Positions 8,283 to 16,384 are shown, counted from the stretch's first letter. The stretch: 52,176 nt of DNA from UPXZ01 sp047974405 (GCA_047974405.1 JBKECI010000037.1:1-52176), one strand, 5' to 3'. Notes: a model not told the origin generated them from the letters alone. Translations and numbers: made by a program.

Positions 8283-8760
8283 GCATTTTTTGTTTGAATT
8301 ACTATCTACAAAGATAATGCAAAAAAATAAAAATTGTTCTTCGAAAGTTCAATATTATTGTATTATATCTGAATTTATATCTTTATTGTCTGACAGTGAG
8401 TGTGTTACGTTTGGTTGGCTTGTTGGTGGTTTTCGTTTAAAGAGTATATTTTGAGTTTTTTGTTGAATGATAAACTGACCTTGATGGAGTTTCGACAGGA
8501 ATAGGGTTATTACCAAAATATTAATATCAGCTTGGTTCGATTCTTAATCTATCAAAATTATGGCAAATTACTTTTTTTTTGAAATGTCCGATTAAAATTG
8601 AGGTTAAAATATTACTTTTGTATGAAACCTCATGATATTTTTGTTTTGCGTACGAGTAGTTGTAAACAAAAATCAGTATATTAACTATAGTAGTTAGCTA
8701 ACACTCCACAGGCATGATCTTAGATTGTGTTTTCATTTTGCCGAATAATAAATATTTGAA
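8283..8760. other. intergenic region without recognisable gene
   Basis: About 480 bases of A/T-rich sequence between divergent genes. No credible coding frame, tRNA or known riboswitch was seen. Possible promoter pieces are TATCTTTG on the minus strand (8309-8316) and TACTTTTG on the plus strand (8613-8620). Confidence 0.6.
8613..8620 (+). promoter_or_regulatory. possible -7 element for the LysE-type gene
   Basis: TACTTTTG fits TAnnTTTG. It lies 140 bases before the LysE start, which would leave a long leader. The nearest upstream TTG does not have the right spacing. Confidence 0.35.
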
Positions 8761-9384
8761 ATGATAACTATTGTTCTACATGGTATAATTATTGGATTGA
8801 GTATTTCGGTACCACTAGGACCTATAGGTATGTTGTGCATTCAGCGTACCTTGAACAGAGGGCGGAAGTATGGGCTGGCAACAGGGTTTGGTGCCACTAC
8901 TTCGGATATTATATACACGGTTGTGTCTCTTTTTTTTGTGTCTTTTGTTGTTGACTTTATTGACTCGCACAGAGTTGTCATTCAAATTGCAGGTGCTATT
9001 TTGATTATTTTATTCGGAATATGGATTTTTAGGACCAATCCGGCAATGCAGCCACGGGCAAAAGACAGCGAAAGTAGTTATTCGTTTTTTGGAGATTATA
9101 TTACCTCATTCTTTTTGACACTTTCCAATCCTTTGATTCTGTTTGTGCTGCTCGCCCTGTTTGCCCGCTTGGGGTTTGTTACACACGATACTAAATTTCT
9201 TAAAATAATAGTAGGAGTTATTTCGATTGTTGTTGGCGCAGGAGTATGGTGGCTTTTATTAACTTACTTTGCAAGTCATTTTAAGAATAAACTCAATGTC
9301 AGAGGATTAAGGCTGATAAACAGAGCAACCGGAGCAATTATACTAACTTTGGGAATTGTAGGAATTGTTACAGTTTTTTTATAA
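8761..9384 (+). CDS. LysE/RhtB-family amino-acid exporter
   Basis: The 207-residue inner-membrane protein has six hydrophobic helices. The N-terminal half carries the LysE signature: GIIIGLSISVPLGPIGMLCI followed by LNRGRKYGLATGFGATTSD. Members export amino acids or related small metabolites by proton exchange; the substrate cannot be predicted from sequence. The second half has the matching FFLTLSNPLILFVLLALFA segment typical of the family repeat. It is a single gene, convergent with and only 11 bp from the DUF4252 gene, without a clear terminator between them. Confidence 0.88.
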   Translation: MITIVLHGIIIGLSISVPLGPIGMLCIQRTLNRGRKYGLATGFGATTSDIIYTVVSLFFVSFVVDFIDSHRVVIQIAGAILIILFGIWIFRTNPAMQPRAKDSESSYSFFGDYITSFFLTLSNPLILFVLLALFARLGFVTHDTKFLKIIVGVISIVVGAGVWWLLLTYFASHFKNKLNVRGLRLINRATGAIILTLGIVGIVTVFL

Positions 9385-9395
9385 AACAAAGCATT

Positions 9396-9887
9396 TTAGA
9401 AATCATCCTCTCCAATATCGTATAGTAATGTGTCGTTCAACTCTTCTTCCGAAAACTTTCCATTAAACCAAATGATATTTGTTTTTTGGCTGTCTGATGT
9501 CAAAATGACGATATCGGCATTGTTTTTTTCTGTAAATCTTTTGTAAATATTAGTATCCTCCCCATTGTTTTGGGAGATTATTACTTTTTCAAAATTACTG
9601 TGTATCAATATATCTATCTCTTTCTGAAACTTATTGTATAAGAGGGTGTCTCCGTTGTCTCGGCGTAGAGTAAGCACTTTTATTCCTTTGGTTTTAGATA
9701 CGAAATCTTCCATTTTGCTGTCGGGATATGCAAACAAAGAGGCAAATTTCATCATAAAAGGACTTACGGACACATACTCAAATTGCTTATTGTCCGAATA
9801 ATTATTAAAAAACTTATCGATATCTTGTGCTTGAGTTGTCGTAAAAAAAAGAGACAACATTACAAAGAGCAAAAATGTCTTTTTCAT
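9396..9887 (-). CDS. DUF4252-like exported protein
   Basis: The 163-residue protein has a typical signal peptide (KKTFLLFVMLSLFFTTTQAQ). The mature part resembles DUF4252 proteins of Bacteroidota: a start region with FEYVSVSPFMMKFA, a central block KGIKVLTLRR, and the end DIVILTSDSQKTNIIWFNGKF. The function of this family is not known; members are exported and often lie in small envelope-stress operons with sigma factors. No such partner is seen here: it stands alone on the minus strand, convergent with the LysE gene. Confidence 0.75.
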   Translation of the reverse strand: MKKTFLLFVMLSLFFTTTQAQDIDKFFNNYSDNKQFEYVSVSPFMMKFASLFAYPDSKMEDFVSKTKGIKVLTLRRDNGDTLLYNKFQKEIDILIHSNFEKVIISQNNGEDTNIYKRFTEKNNADIVILTSDSQKTNIIWFNGKFSEEELNDTLLYDIGEDDF

Positions 9888-10036
9888 CTGTATTGATAAT
9901 TTCTTTCAATCGTACTTGTTTTATTTTGTGTACTTTTATGTCAAATATTATGCCTAAAAGTAATGCTGCAAGAACTGAAATTTTTTTATTATTTTACAGA
10001 AAATTTTGACTAATATATAGATAAATACCAGTATTA

Positions 10037-10816
10037 TTATTGCCCTAAAACTCGTTTTATTATCCTCAATTTGTGGGTATATTCTCCCGTTTGCGAAGAA
10101 ACTATCCCTTGTGAATCGATAATCTCCTTTTTGACGCTTCCTGAGGCATGTATTATTTGGTGCGAATTGACAAGTATGCCTACATGAACGATATTGCCAT
10201 CACTGTTTTCAAAAAAAGCCAAATCACCCGCTTTTGCTTCGTTCAAAAAATCGACAACCTTACCAAGTTCTACCTGTTGGGAGGCGTCGCGAGGCAGTTT
10301 GATACCCACCATCAAAAATACAACTTGTACCAAGCCTGAACAATCTATTCCAAAAATACTTTTTCCTCCCCATAAGTATGGAGCATTGAGGTATTGTTGA
10401 GTCAAATCCAATATGAGAGAGCCAAAATCTGATTTGGAAAATTGCGATTCAAACTGTGCTATTTGATATATCTCACCATGCAATTCAAATTGATCTCTTT
10501 GGATAGGAGGAAGAAAGCTGCCGCCTGGTAATATGATTTTTTCGACACTCGAAGTTTTGAAACAGACCAGAATGGCTGCTTTAAGAGGTTTGAGCAAAGA
10601 AGTATCCCAAGGGGCACTCGTGATTTTTTTTTTATTTATCGTGTTTTTACCTATCCAGCCTTCATAGTTATCGTCTATATTTTTGATACGGTACCATTTT
10701 TCGTTCGATTCCAAAATTTCAATCTGCTGACCAAAAAGTAGTTGTGATACCATTTCACTGCGCTCGTCAGCTTCACTACGCAACGGTATCAGTGGCAACG
10801 TGATGATTGTGTACAT
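10037..10816 (-). CDS. NlpC/P60 (C40) peptidase with N-terminal SH3-like domain
   Basis: This 259-residue protein is probably a gamma-D-glutamyl-diamino-acid endopeptidase that trims peptidoglycan peptides, like YkfC-type enzymes. Residues 1-60 form a bacterial SH3-like domain (LPLIPLRSEADERSEMVSQ, WYRIKN, EGWIGK). The catalytic domain starts near residue 135 with APYLWGG, followed by the nucleophile in GIDCSGLVQ (Cys159), HVGILVN (His211) and a third polar residue in IIHASG (His223). No signal peptide is visible, so it could act on muropeptides recycled into the cytoplasm. It lies downstream of the TonB receptor gene with about 155 bp between them. Confidence 0.88.
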   Translation of the reverse strand: MYTIITLPLIPLRSEADERSEMVSQLLFGQQIEILESNEKWYRIKNIDDNYEGWIGKNTINKKKITSAPWDTSLLKPLKAAILVCFKTSSVEKIILPGGSFLPPIQRDQFELHGEIYQIAQFESQFSKSDFGSLILDLTQQYLNAPYLWGGKSIFGIDCSGLVQVVFLMVGIKLPRDASQQVELGKVVDFLNEAKAGDLAFFENSDGNIVHVGILVNSHQIIHASGSVKKEIIDSQGIVSSQTGEYTHKLRIIKRVLGQ

Positions 10817-10971
10817 TTCTTAGTTGTATATTAACTTGAATGAAACAGGTTTGTAGGTGTGAAGGTAATACTATTTTTCCAAATACTTGTTTCCCTTTAT
10901 TTTTTTATACTATTCTTTTTTTTGTCGGTCAATGGTTTCTTATTGTGAGCTATATTCAGCCCAAAGTCTTA

Positions 10972-13383
10972 TTAATGCGTAATCTTAATAGATATTCCGG
11001 CATAGTACATAGCCCCGTAGAGCGGCGCATAAATAAAAGCAGCATCATCCAAATGTTTCTCATCTTGCAAGTAACCGAATATGTTTTTGGCACCGGCATA
11101 GAGGTCAAACAGTCCAAATCGTTTTGATACCTTTGCGTTGAAGGTCATATATGGCTTTGTCTCTTTAATTTTGGTATTCGCTTTCACTTCGCTTATATAG
11201 TCAATGTACATTTTTCCTTGATAAATACCGTTGGTCATAAAAATCCACGATTTAGGAGTATATTCTATCTTTATACTGCCTGTAGTATTGGCAAATCGAG
11301 GTATATTTCGACTTGTCTTTTCGTAAGGTGTATCCATCCAGTCGGCACGTACATGCTTATATTTGCCATCGTTAAGTGTAAAATCGGCTCCAAGATTCAA
11401 GTTTCTGGCAGGATTAACCAAAACGGCGATTTCCATTCCTTTAACGGTAGCATTATCCACATTTTCCCATTGATATGTATATCCTAATGCCTTGACATCT
11501 TCATCGGCATCTGAAAAATCAATTTTATTTTTCAAATAGGTATAAAAGAAGTTGGTGTTTATTTGAAAATGGTGTCCGTAATAATCTGCCGACAAATTAC
11601 CACTTCGTGAGGTTTCTGCTTTGAGATTTGATGATTTCCATACGCGGGGCGATCCACTGCACAGATGCAAATCTTCTGAAAATCCGTAAGGAGCGCGAAA
11701 TCCCGTTCCGGCATTAGCCCGAAGAGTTATATGATTGTTAATACTGTATTTCAGAGCGACACGGGGATTGATGCTTGTCTGTTCGAAGTTGGTTTTTGGG
11801 AAGTCCGAATCAAAAACTTTTTTATCCGATTTATATTTCTCTCCCGATAAGTGGTGGTCGATTCTTATCCCGGGTACTACCGTAAATTGTTTGTTCAGAT
11901 TCCATTCATCCTGCACAAAAGCCCCAAGTTCATTTGCGTACTTATGGGCGATGGATTGGTACGATTCGCCGTAGTAGTTGCTTGTTTCGTCCACCACGTT
12001 GTACATTCCGGTTTCATTCAGCCGGGTAGTGTAGTGTTGCAGTCCTGCGAGAAGGCTGTGATTTTCTACTTTTACTCCCAAAGTAAGGGTCGATACCAGA
12101 GAATTTTCGCTTGCAATATAAGGTTTCATATCCAAGATGTTGGGTGTTGTGCCTTGGTGTGTATTCATATAGTCATTTAGATACGAGTCGTTTGTAGCCT
12201 CTCTGTTGTGATTGATATAGGTTGAACTAAATTTTAATTCTCCGCCATTGAACAGGGGTTTTTCATAGTTTACTTCAGCCTCGTATCTTTTGGTAAATAT
12301 ACTTTCTGTACCATTGGTGAAAGGATTTTTGTAATAATCACCAGTAATAGTTCCTCCCGCTCGCTTTTCCGAAATACCTTTTCCTCTGATGGTCAATTTA
12401 TCATTATCGAAAAAGGGATTGAACAAATAGAGTCCAAAACCGATGTTGTGCAAATTTGACTCTACACGATCCGAGATACCATCTTTCTTTTTCACTTCAT
12501 TCGGCGAGTGTCCTTCTCCGGTTTGGTCTATGGTTCCATGATCAATTTTTTGAGCATAAAAGTTTAATCCTACATTTCCTTTTTCGTTTCGCATCGAGCC
12601 ATTAAAATTATACACGTTGGTATGGTGATTCCCAAACTGAACATCGGCAGATAAAGTGGGTACATGCGAGGGTTCTTTGGTAATCACATTGATGGCTCCC
12701 GCTACGGCACTGCTCCCATAAAGCGCCGAACCCGCCCCTTTCACAACCTCTATTTGCTCTACATCTCCTGTGCCGATTTGCTCCAGCCCGTAAACGCTTG
12801 CAAGACCAGAATATATCGGTTGTCCATTGATAAGTACCTGAGTATGCTCAGCTCCCAATCCTTGCATACGCACCATGGTAAAGTTGCAAAATTGGCATTG
12901 ATTCTCTACTCTGATTCCAGGGACTCCCTCTAATGCCTCAAAAATATTCCATGCATTTTTGTTTCTCAGGGCTTGCGATGTTACTACCTCGGTTCGGACG
13001 GGTACATCTTTGATAAAGTGAGGAGTACGAGTTCCTGTTACTACTACCTGCTCCAAGTTAAATACATCTTCTTCTATATCTATAAAAACTTCGGTGGCTT
13101 TATTCTTTTCCATCATTACCTCCATCTCTTGAGGTTTATATCCTGTGCATTTTACCACTATTGTCTGCTTGCCTGTGGGGAGGTTTGCAATTTTGAAATG
13201 TCCGGTAACGTCTGTTACCGTGCCCAATTTACTTCCTTTTATAGTGATGGTGGCAAAAGGGATATGCTCTTTTGTCCCCTTGTCCTTGATGTCTCCAAAG
13301 AGCATTGCATCTGTTTTGGGCGATTGTGAAAACGATAATAAAATATTGAACAGTAATAATACAAAAATAATCGTTTTTTTCAT
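10972..13383 (-). CDS. TonB-dependent outer-membrane receptor (CirA-like)
   Basis: An 803-residue receptor for active uptake of a scarce nutrient (siderophore, haem, cobalamin or similar). It has a signal peptide (residues 1-19), a carboxypeptidase-regulatory-like beta domain (about 25-105, with IPFATITIKGSKLGTVTDVT), a TonB-box-like EQVVVTGTRTP (about 113-123), a plug domain with GLGAEHTQVLINGQPIYSGL and VVKGAGSALYGSSAVAGAIN, and then a 22-strand-type barrel ending in an aromatic-poor ISIKITH. An unusual NQCQFCNFTMVRMQG stretch precedes the plug core and has two cysteines three apart. No cobalamin riboswitch or clear Fur box was seen in the 138 bases upstream. The substrate is unknown. Confidence 0.93.
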   Translation of the reverse strand: MKKTIIFVLLLFNILLSFSQSPKTDAMLFGDIKDKGTKEHIPFATITIKGSKLGTVTDVTGHFKIANLPTGKQTIVVKCTGYKPQEMEVMMEKNKATEVFIDIEEDVFNLEQVVVTGTRTPHFIKDVPVRTEVVTSQALRNKNAWNIFEALEGVPGIRVENQCQFCNFTMVRMQGLGAEHTQVLINGQPIYSGLASVYGLEQIGTGDVEQIEVVKGAGSALYGSSAVAGAINVITKEPSHVPTLSADVQFGNHHTNVYNFNGSMRNEKGNVGLNFYAQKIDHGTIDQTGEGHSPNEVKKKDGISDRVESNLHNIGFGLYLFNPFFDNDKLTIRGKGISEKRAGGTITGDYYKNPFTNGTESIFTKRYEAEVNYEKPLFNGGELKFSSTYINHNREATNDSYLNDYMNTHQGTTPNILDMKPYIASENSLVSTLTLGVKVENHSLLAGLQHYTTRLNETGMYNVVDETSNYYGESYQSIAHKYANELGAFVQDEWNLNKQFTVVPGIRIDHHLSGEKYKSDKKVFDSDFPKTNFEQTSINPRVALKYSINNHITLRANAGTGFRAPYGFSEDLHLCSGSPRVWKSSNLKAETSRSGNLSADYYGHHFQINTNFFYTYLKNKIDFSDADEDVKALGYTYQWENVDNATVKGMEIAVLVNPARNLNLGADFTLNDGKYKHVRADWMDTPYEKTSRNIPRFANTTGSIKIEYTPKSWIFMTNGIYQGKMYIDYISEVKANTKIKETKPYMTFNAKVSKRFGLFDLYAGAKNIFGYLQDEKHLDDAAFIYAPLYGAMYYAGISIKITH

Positions 13384-13521
13384 TTTTTAATATATTTTTA
13401 GTTGGTAAATGTTATTTTCTAATCAACAAACGGGGCACAATATTGCAGTAACCCACATTCTTTGGCAATACCAAAAAATAATGATAATGCCGGTTGGTAA
13501 TCATTAAAAATAATGAATAAG

Positions 13522-14121
13522 TTATGTAGGATTTTCCAGGGAGATTAATTTATTTACAACAGCATAAATGGTTAAACCCGATACACTTTTAATGCCCGTT
13601 TTTTGCGATATATTTTTCCGGTGAGTAATTACGGTATTGATGCTGATACTGAGTTTGTCTGCTATTTCTTTGTTCGAAAGGCCTAGTGCCAGCTGTGTAA
13701 GGACGTCTATTTCTCGTTCGCTCAATAGTTTTTCTGAATCGGGTATGCCCGATTCGTTTACCGGACGTAAGAGATTTTTTATAGTTTCGATGATTCTTTC
13801 GGGAGGGTCGTTGAGATGGATAGAAGCATCGAAAAGGGGTAGTAAGCGTTCATCAAAAAGTTGGTAAATAAAAGCAATCCAATGGACAGATGGGCGGTTT
13901 TTTTTCAACAGCCGAAATTCTTTGGTGTTGAACTGGACCATAGCAGGATTGATAATAACGATACTTTCCGGTTCGTCTTCTATCTTTTTTTCTATTTCGG
14001 GAAATTCTTCAGATTGGAAAATCCGGACAGGCAGTTCTGACGATAGCAGTGACTTTGTCAGTCCGTGGTAGAGTATAAAAGATGTTTCAACAATGATAAT
14101 ATGTTTGCCTTTACTGTTCAT
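13522..14121 (-). CDS. LuxR-type regulator with degenerate (pseudo-)receiver domain
   Basis: The 199-residue protein has a C-terminal GerE/LuxR helix-turn-helix (about 133-190: LSEREIDVLTQLALGLSNKE then IADKLSISINTVITHRKNI). Its N-terminal half has the alternating strand/helix pattern of a response-regulator receiver but lacks the key residues: the phospho-acceptor position reads IVIINPAM with Asn58 instead of Asp, the early acidic pair is VE, and no KPF-type lysine is seen. It therefore probably senses something other than phosphorylation, or acts through its partner. Its start overlaps the stop of the hemerythrin-like gene (ATGA at 14118-14121), so the two are translationally coupled, which suggests the hemerythrin protein supplies the signal. 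Confidence 0.85.
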   Translation of the reverse strand: MNSKGKHIIIVETSFILYHGLTKSLLSSELPVRIFQSEEFPEIEKKIEDEPESIVIINPAMVQFNTKEFRLLKKNRPSVHWIAFIYQLFDERLLPLFDASIHLNDPPERIIETIKNLLRPVNESGIPDSEKLLSEREIDVLTQLALGLSNKEIADKLSISINTVITHRKNISQKTGIKSVSGLTIYAVVNKLISLENPT

Positions 14122-14849
14122 TTTACTTTTTTTATTTCTATCTCCAATTTTTCTACCAGTGGTATCACTATCAAATCTTCAATCAATGAGTGAATTCTTA
14201 AATCATCATCTAACTCGTGGAGCTGCGTAAATAAGCAGCGTCTGATCTGATAATCATTCTTTTGCGGTAAATATTTGATTAGCAAGTACATAAGGTCATC
14301 CAGCTTTTCTTCGATGTCGTTATGATGCTCCTTGTATTCATGCATAGAATATTGCAATCGAAAGGGTTTCGAGATGTCCTCATCGGTATTTAATTTCTGA
14401 AGTAGAATTTCAATGTATGGGAAAACGGTTTCATTCTCATATTTTAAATGTTCTTCTACTTCATGAAAATAATTATGAAAAAACTTGCCCACCATTTTTA
14501 TCTCCGGTGTGTCATTAGATTGGTTAAAATATTCAATTGATGTTTGAATACGGGGATAAATATCGCTTATATAGTATCTATGACTGTTTTTTAGGTAAGG
14601 AATGATTACAAATAGGTCAGAAAGCAGAAAATCGTCCGATTGCGGCAATTCTACTCCGATATACAACTCGTACAGCATAGCAAAAAGCCCCCAACGGATA
14701 TTGTACTCATCGCAAATTTGGGCAGCTGTTTTCTCGTTAAAGGGGGGGTAAATATCGAAATGCTCCAAAAAAAGGAGCGTTTGAGGATGTGCTAAAACCA
14801 AAGAAGTAATTTCCTTATCGGGAGATATATTTTTTTTAAGAGGATTCAT
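14118..14849 (-). CDS. hemerythrin-like diiron protein with ScdA/RIC-like N-terminus
   Basis: I chose the ATG at 14849 (243 residues) because the longer frame would need a TTG start without support. Residues 15-50 (LVLAHPQTLLFLEHFDIYPP then FNEKTAAQICDEY) resemble the short N-terminal domain of ScdA/YtfE-type repair proteins but lack its Cys-Cys pair. The following four-helix part has histidines and acidic residues spaced as in hemerythrin domains: His90, His129/His134 with Glu138, His170/175/176 and His220 with Glu224. Such proteins bind a diiron centre and sense or detoxify O2 or NO or repair Fe-S clusters. It lies just left of a PerR-like box and is co-translated with the LuxR-type regulator. 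Confidence 0.8.
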   Translation of the reverse strand: MNPLKKNISPDKEITSLVLAHPQTLLFLEHFDIYPPFNEKTAAQICDEYNIRWGLFAMLYELYIGVELPQSDDFLLSDLFVIIPYLKNSHRYYISDIYPRIQTSIEYFNQSNDTPEIKMVGKFFHNYFHEVEEHLKYENETVFPYIEILLQKLNTDEDISKPFRLQYSMHEYKEHHNDIEEKLDDLMYLLIKYLPQKNDYQIRRCLFTQLHELDDDLRIHSLIEDLIVIPLVEKLEIEIKKVK

Positions 14850-14879
14850 ACACTTACCAAATGTTATTATAATTTCCGA

Positions 14880-14887
14880 CAAAGATA
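14880..14887 (-). promoter_or_regulatory. -7 promoter element for the hemerythrin-regulator operon
   Basis: The minus strand reads TATCTTTG, fitting TAnnTTTG, 31 bases before the ATG at 14849. The PerR-like box at 14898-14920 sits immediately upstream, where the -33 region should be, so a bound repressor would block this promoter. Confidence 0.5.
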
Positions 14888-14897
14888 ATATTTTTTA

Positions 14898-14920
14898 TTA
14901 TAAAGAATAGTTCTAAATAA
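14898..14920. promoter_or_regulatory. PerR/Fur-like operator, copy A
   Basis: A 23-base imperfect inverted repeat centred on 14909: outer arms TTAT/ATAA and inner AGAA/TTCT around a TAG centre. It fits the 7-1-7 arrangement of Fur/PerR boxes and has the same inner and outer arms as copy B at 14971-14995. It lies at the -33 position of the minus-strand promoter. Confidence 0.55.
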
Positions 14921-14970
14921 TATATTTTTTACTGATTGAAAAACTTTCTCAGTTTTTTATTGTTTATATA

Positions 14971-14995
14971 TTATAAAAGAATAATTCTTATATAA
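14971..14995. promoter_or_regulatory. PerR/Fur-like operator, copy B
   Basis: A 25-base near-perfect palindrome centred on 14983; 11 of 12 base pairs are complementary, with the inner AGAAT-A-ATTCT fully symmetric. It ends 14 bases before the perR start, so it is well placed for autoregulation. The centre is 74 bp (about seven helical turns) from copy A. Confidence 0.65.
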
Positions 14996-15009
14996 GATTA
15001 AATATAAAT

Positions 15010-15429
15010 ATGGAAAAAGAAAAAATCAGCCAATTGTTGAAAAATGCCAATTTGAGGATTACTCCTCAGCGGATGGCGGTGTTGGAAGCATTTTTTACCA
15101 TCAAAAATCATCCGAATGCAGAAAAAATTATCCAATATGTACAGAAAGAAAACTCTAACATAGCTGTGGGAACCATATATAAGGTAATAGACATATTGGT
15201 TCAAAAGGAGATTATTAGCTTGGTAAAAACAGACAAAGGAACAATGAGATACGATGAAGTCAGAGAGCATCATCATCATTTGGTGAGCGAAACTTCCGAT
15301 AAAATTGAAGACTACTACGACGAGGAACTGGACGAACTGCTGCTCGAATATTTTTCAAAAAAGAAAATAGATAATTTTTCTATAGAAAAAATCAAATTAG
15401 AAATAACTGGAGATTTTAATAATCGATAA
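15010..15429 (+). CDS. perR: Fur-family peroxide-sensing repressor, PerR-like
   Basis: A 139-residue Fur-type regulator with a winged-helix N-terminus (LRITPQRMAVLEAFFTIKNH, then VGTIYKVIDILVQKEII). The residues that bind the sensing iron in Bacillus PerR all have counterparts at the same spacing: His34, Asp82, His88, His90 and Asp101 (PerR His37, Asp85, His91, His93, Asp104). Aspartate at the last position speaks for PerR rather than Fur. The structural-zinc CxxC pairs of the family are absent (VSETSDKI where CxxC is usual). It is followed by a peroxiredoxin gene and then katG, the classical PerR targets, and has a palindromic box at its own promoter. Confidence 0.88.
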   Translation: MEKEKISQLLKNANLRITPQRMAVLEAFFTIKNHPNAEKIIQYVQKENSNIAVGTIYKVIDILVQKEIISLVKTDKGTMRYDEVREHHHHLVSETSDKIEDYYDEELDELLLEYFSKKKIDNFSIEKIKLEITGDFNNR

Positions 15430-15449
15430 TAGCAATCGATAATAGCAAT
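15424..15449 (+). repeat. 13-bp perfect tandem duplication at the perR stop
   Basis: CGATAATAGCAAT occurs twice directly head to tail; the first copy includes the last Arg codon and the TAA stop of perR. Confidence 0.9.
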
Positions 15450-15482
15450 CAATAAGAACAAATATTTAACAATAATAATTTA

Positions 15483-16214
15483 ATGAAATTAGAAATCATG
15501 GAAGAAAAGAACTTAGAGCAGTCCTCTATGCCTCGTATAGGAGAAAAAGCTCCGGCATTTGAAGCCGTTACCACACAAGGTAAAATTAATTTCCCGATAG
15601 ACTATGAGGGTAAATGGACAATACTATTTAGCCATCCGGCAGATTTTACTCCGGTGTGTACTTCAGAGTTTATGACATTTGCAACAATGGAACCGGAATT
15701 TGCTGCACTCAACTGCCAACTGGTAGGGCTTTCGGTCGATGGGCTTTATAGCCACATTGCCTGGCTGCGTACTATCAAAGAAAAAATCGAATACAAAGGG
15801 ATGAAAGAGGTGGAAGTCAATTTTCCGCTAATTGAAGATATCACGATGGAAGTTGCCAAAAAATATGGAATGATTCAACCCGGAGAGTCCAATACCAAAG
15901 CCGTTCGCGCCGTATTTTTTATCGATCCCAAAGGAATTATCCGTACCATTATCTACTATCCGCTTTCGCTGGGACGCAATTTTGACGAATTAAAACGGGT
16001 ACTCGTTGCTTTGCAGACTGCCGACAAGTTTAATGTGGCAACCCCTGCCGATTGGCGTCCCGGAGACGATGTAATTGTTCCGACGGCAGGCTCTTGCGGA
16101 ACGGCCCAAAAACGTATGGAAGGAAAAGAAGGAGAAATGACCTGCTACGACTGGTTTTTTTGCACACGCAAACTTTCAAAAGAGCAGGTGGAAGAAGAAA
16201 TATATAAAAAATAA
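15483..16214 (+). CDS. 1-Cys/Prx6-type peroxiredoxin with C-terminal cysteines
   Basis: The 243-residue thiol peroxidase (238 if the ATG at 15498 is used) reduces hydrogen peroxide and organic hydroperoxides. The active-site loop PADFTPVCTSE puts the peroxidatic Cys at 59, with the conserved Arg142 in TKAVRAVFFIDPKG. The length, the long C-terminal arm and the WRPGDDVIVPT segment match the archaeal/anaerobe Prx6 group. Further cysteines lie at 78, 205 (GSCGT), 221 and 227 (TCYDWFFC), the last three in the tail where some archaeal enzymes form a reducing disulfide. It follows perR by 53 bp in the same direction and has no separate promoter that I can see, so it is probably in the PerR-controlled transcript. 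Confidence 0.93.
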   Translation: MKLEIMEEKNLEQSSMPRIGEKAPAFEAVTTQGKINFPIDYEGKWTILFSHPADFTPVCTSEFMTFATMEPEFAALNCQLVGLSVDGLYSHIAWLRTIKEKIEYKGMKEVEVNFPLIEDITMEVAKKYGMIQPGESNTKAVRAVFFIDPKGIIRTIIYYPLSLGRNFDELKRVLVALQTADKFNVATPADWRPGDDVIVPTAGSCGTAQKRMEGKEGEMTCYDWFFCTRKLSKEQVEEEIYKK

Positions 16215-16309
16215 TAACAATAAATCAATTGTTTCATCAAAAAAATAATGATTGAACCAACAGTCATTTTAAGGTATTCATATTGACTGTAAATACTTTA
16301 TTACCACAG

Positions 16310-16335
16310 ATACAATATATTTAAATACATTGTAT
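16310..16335. promoter_or_regulatory. 26-bp palindrome upstream of katG
   Basis: ATACAAT at the left arm and ATTGTAT at the right, around a central ATTTAAAT, 24 of 26 positions symmetric. It lies 50-75 bases before the katG start. The arms do not resemble the AGAAT/ATTCT boxes near perR, so it may bind a different dimeric regulator. Confidence 0.6.
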
Positions 16336-16384
16336 TTGTATTACAAACCTGTAGGGATAACAATTAAAACAACAACAATTATTT

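Noticed and set aside
10840..11127. Open frame of 95 codons on the plus strand
   Set aside because: It mostly lies over the 3' end of the TonB receptor in antisense and has no protein-like conservation.
13384..13521. Possible cobalamin riboswitch or Fur box before the TonB receptor
   Set aside because: The GCCACTG-type B12 box is not present and there is no clear inverted repeat of Fur type.
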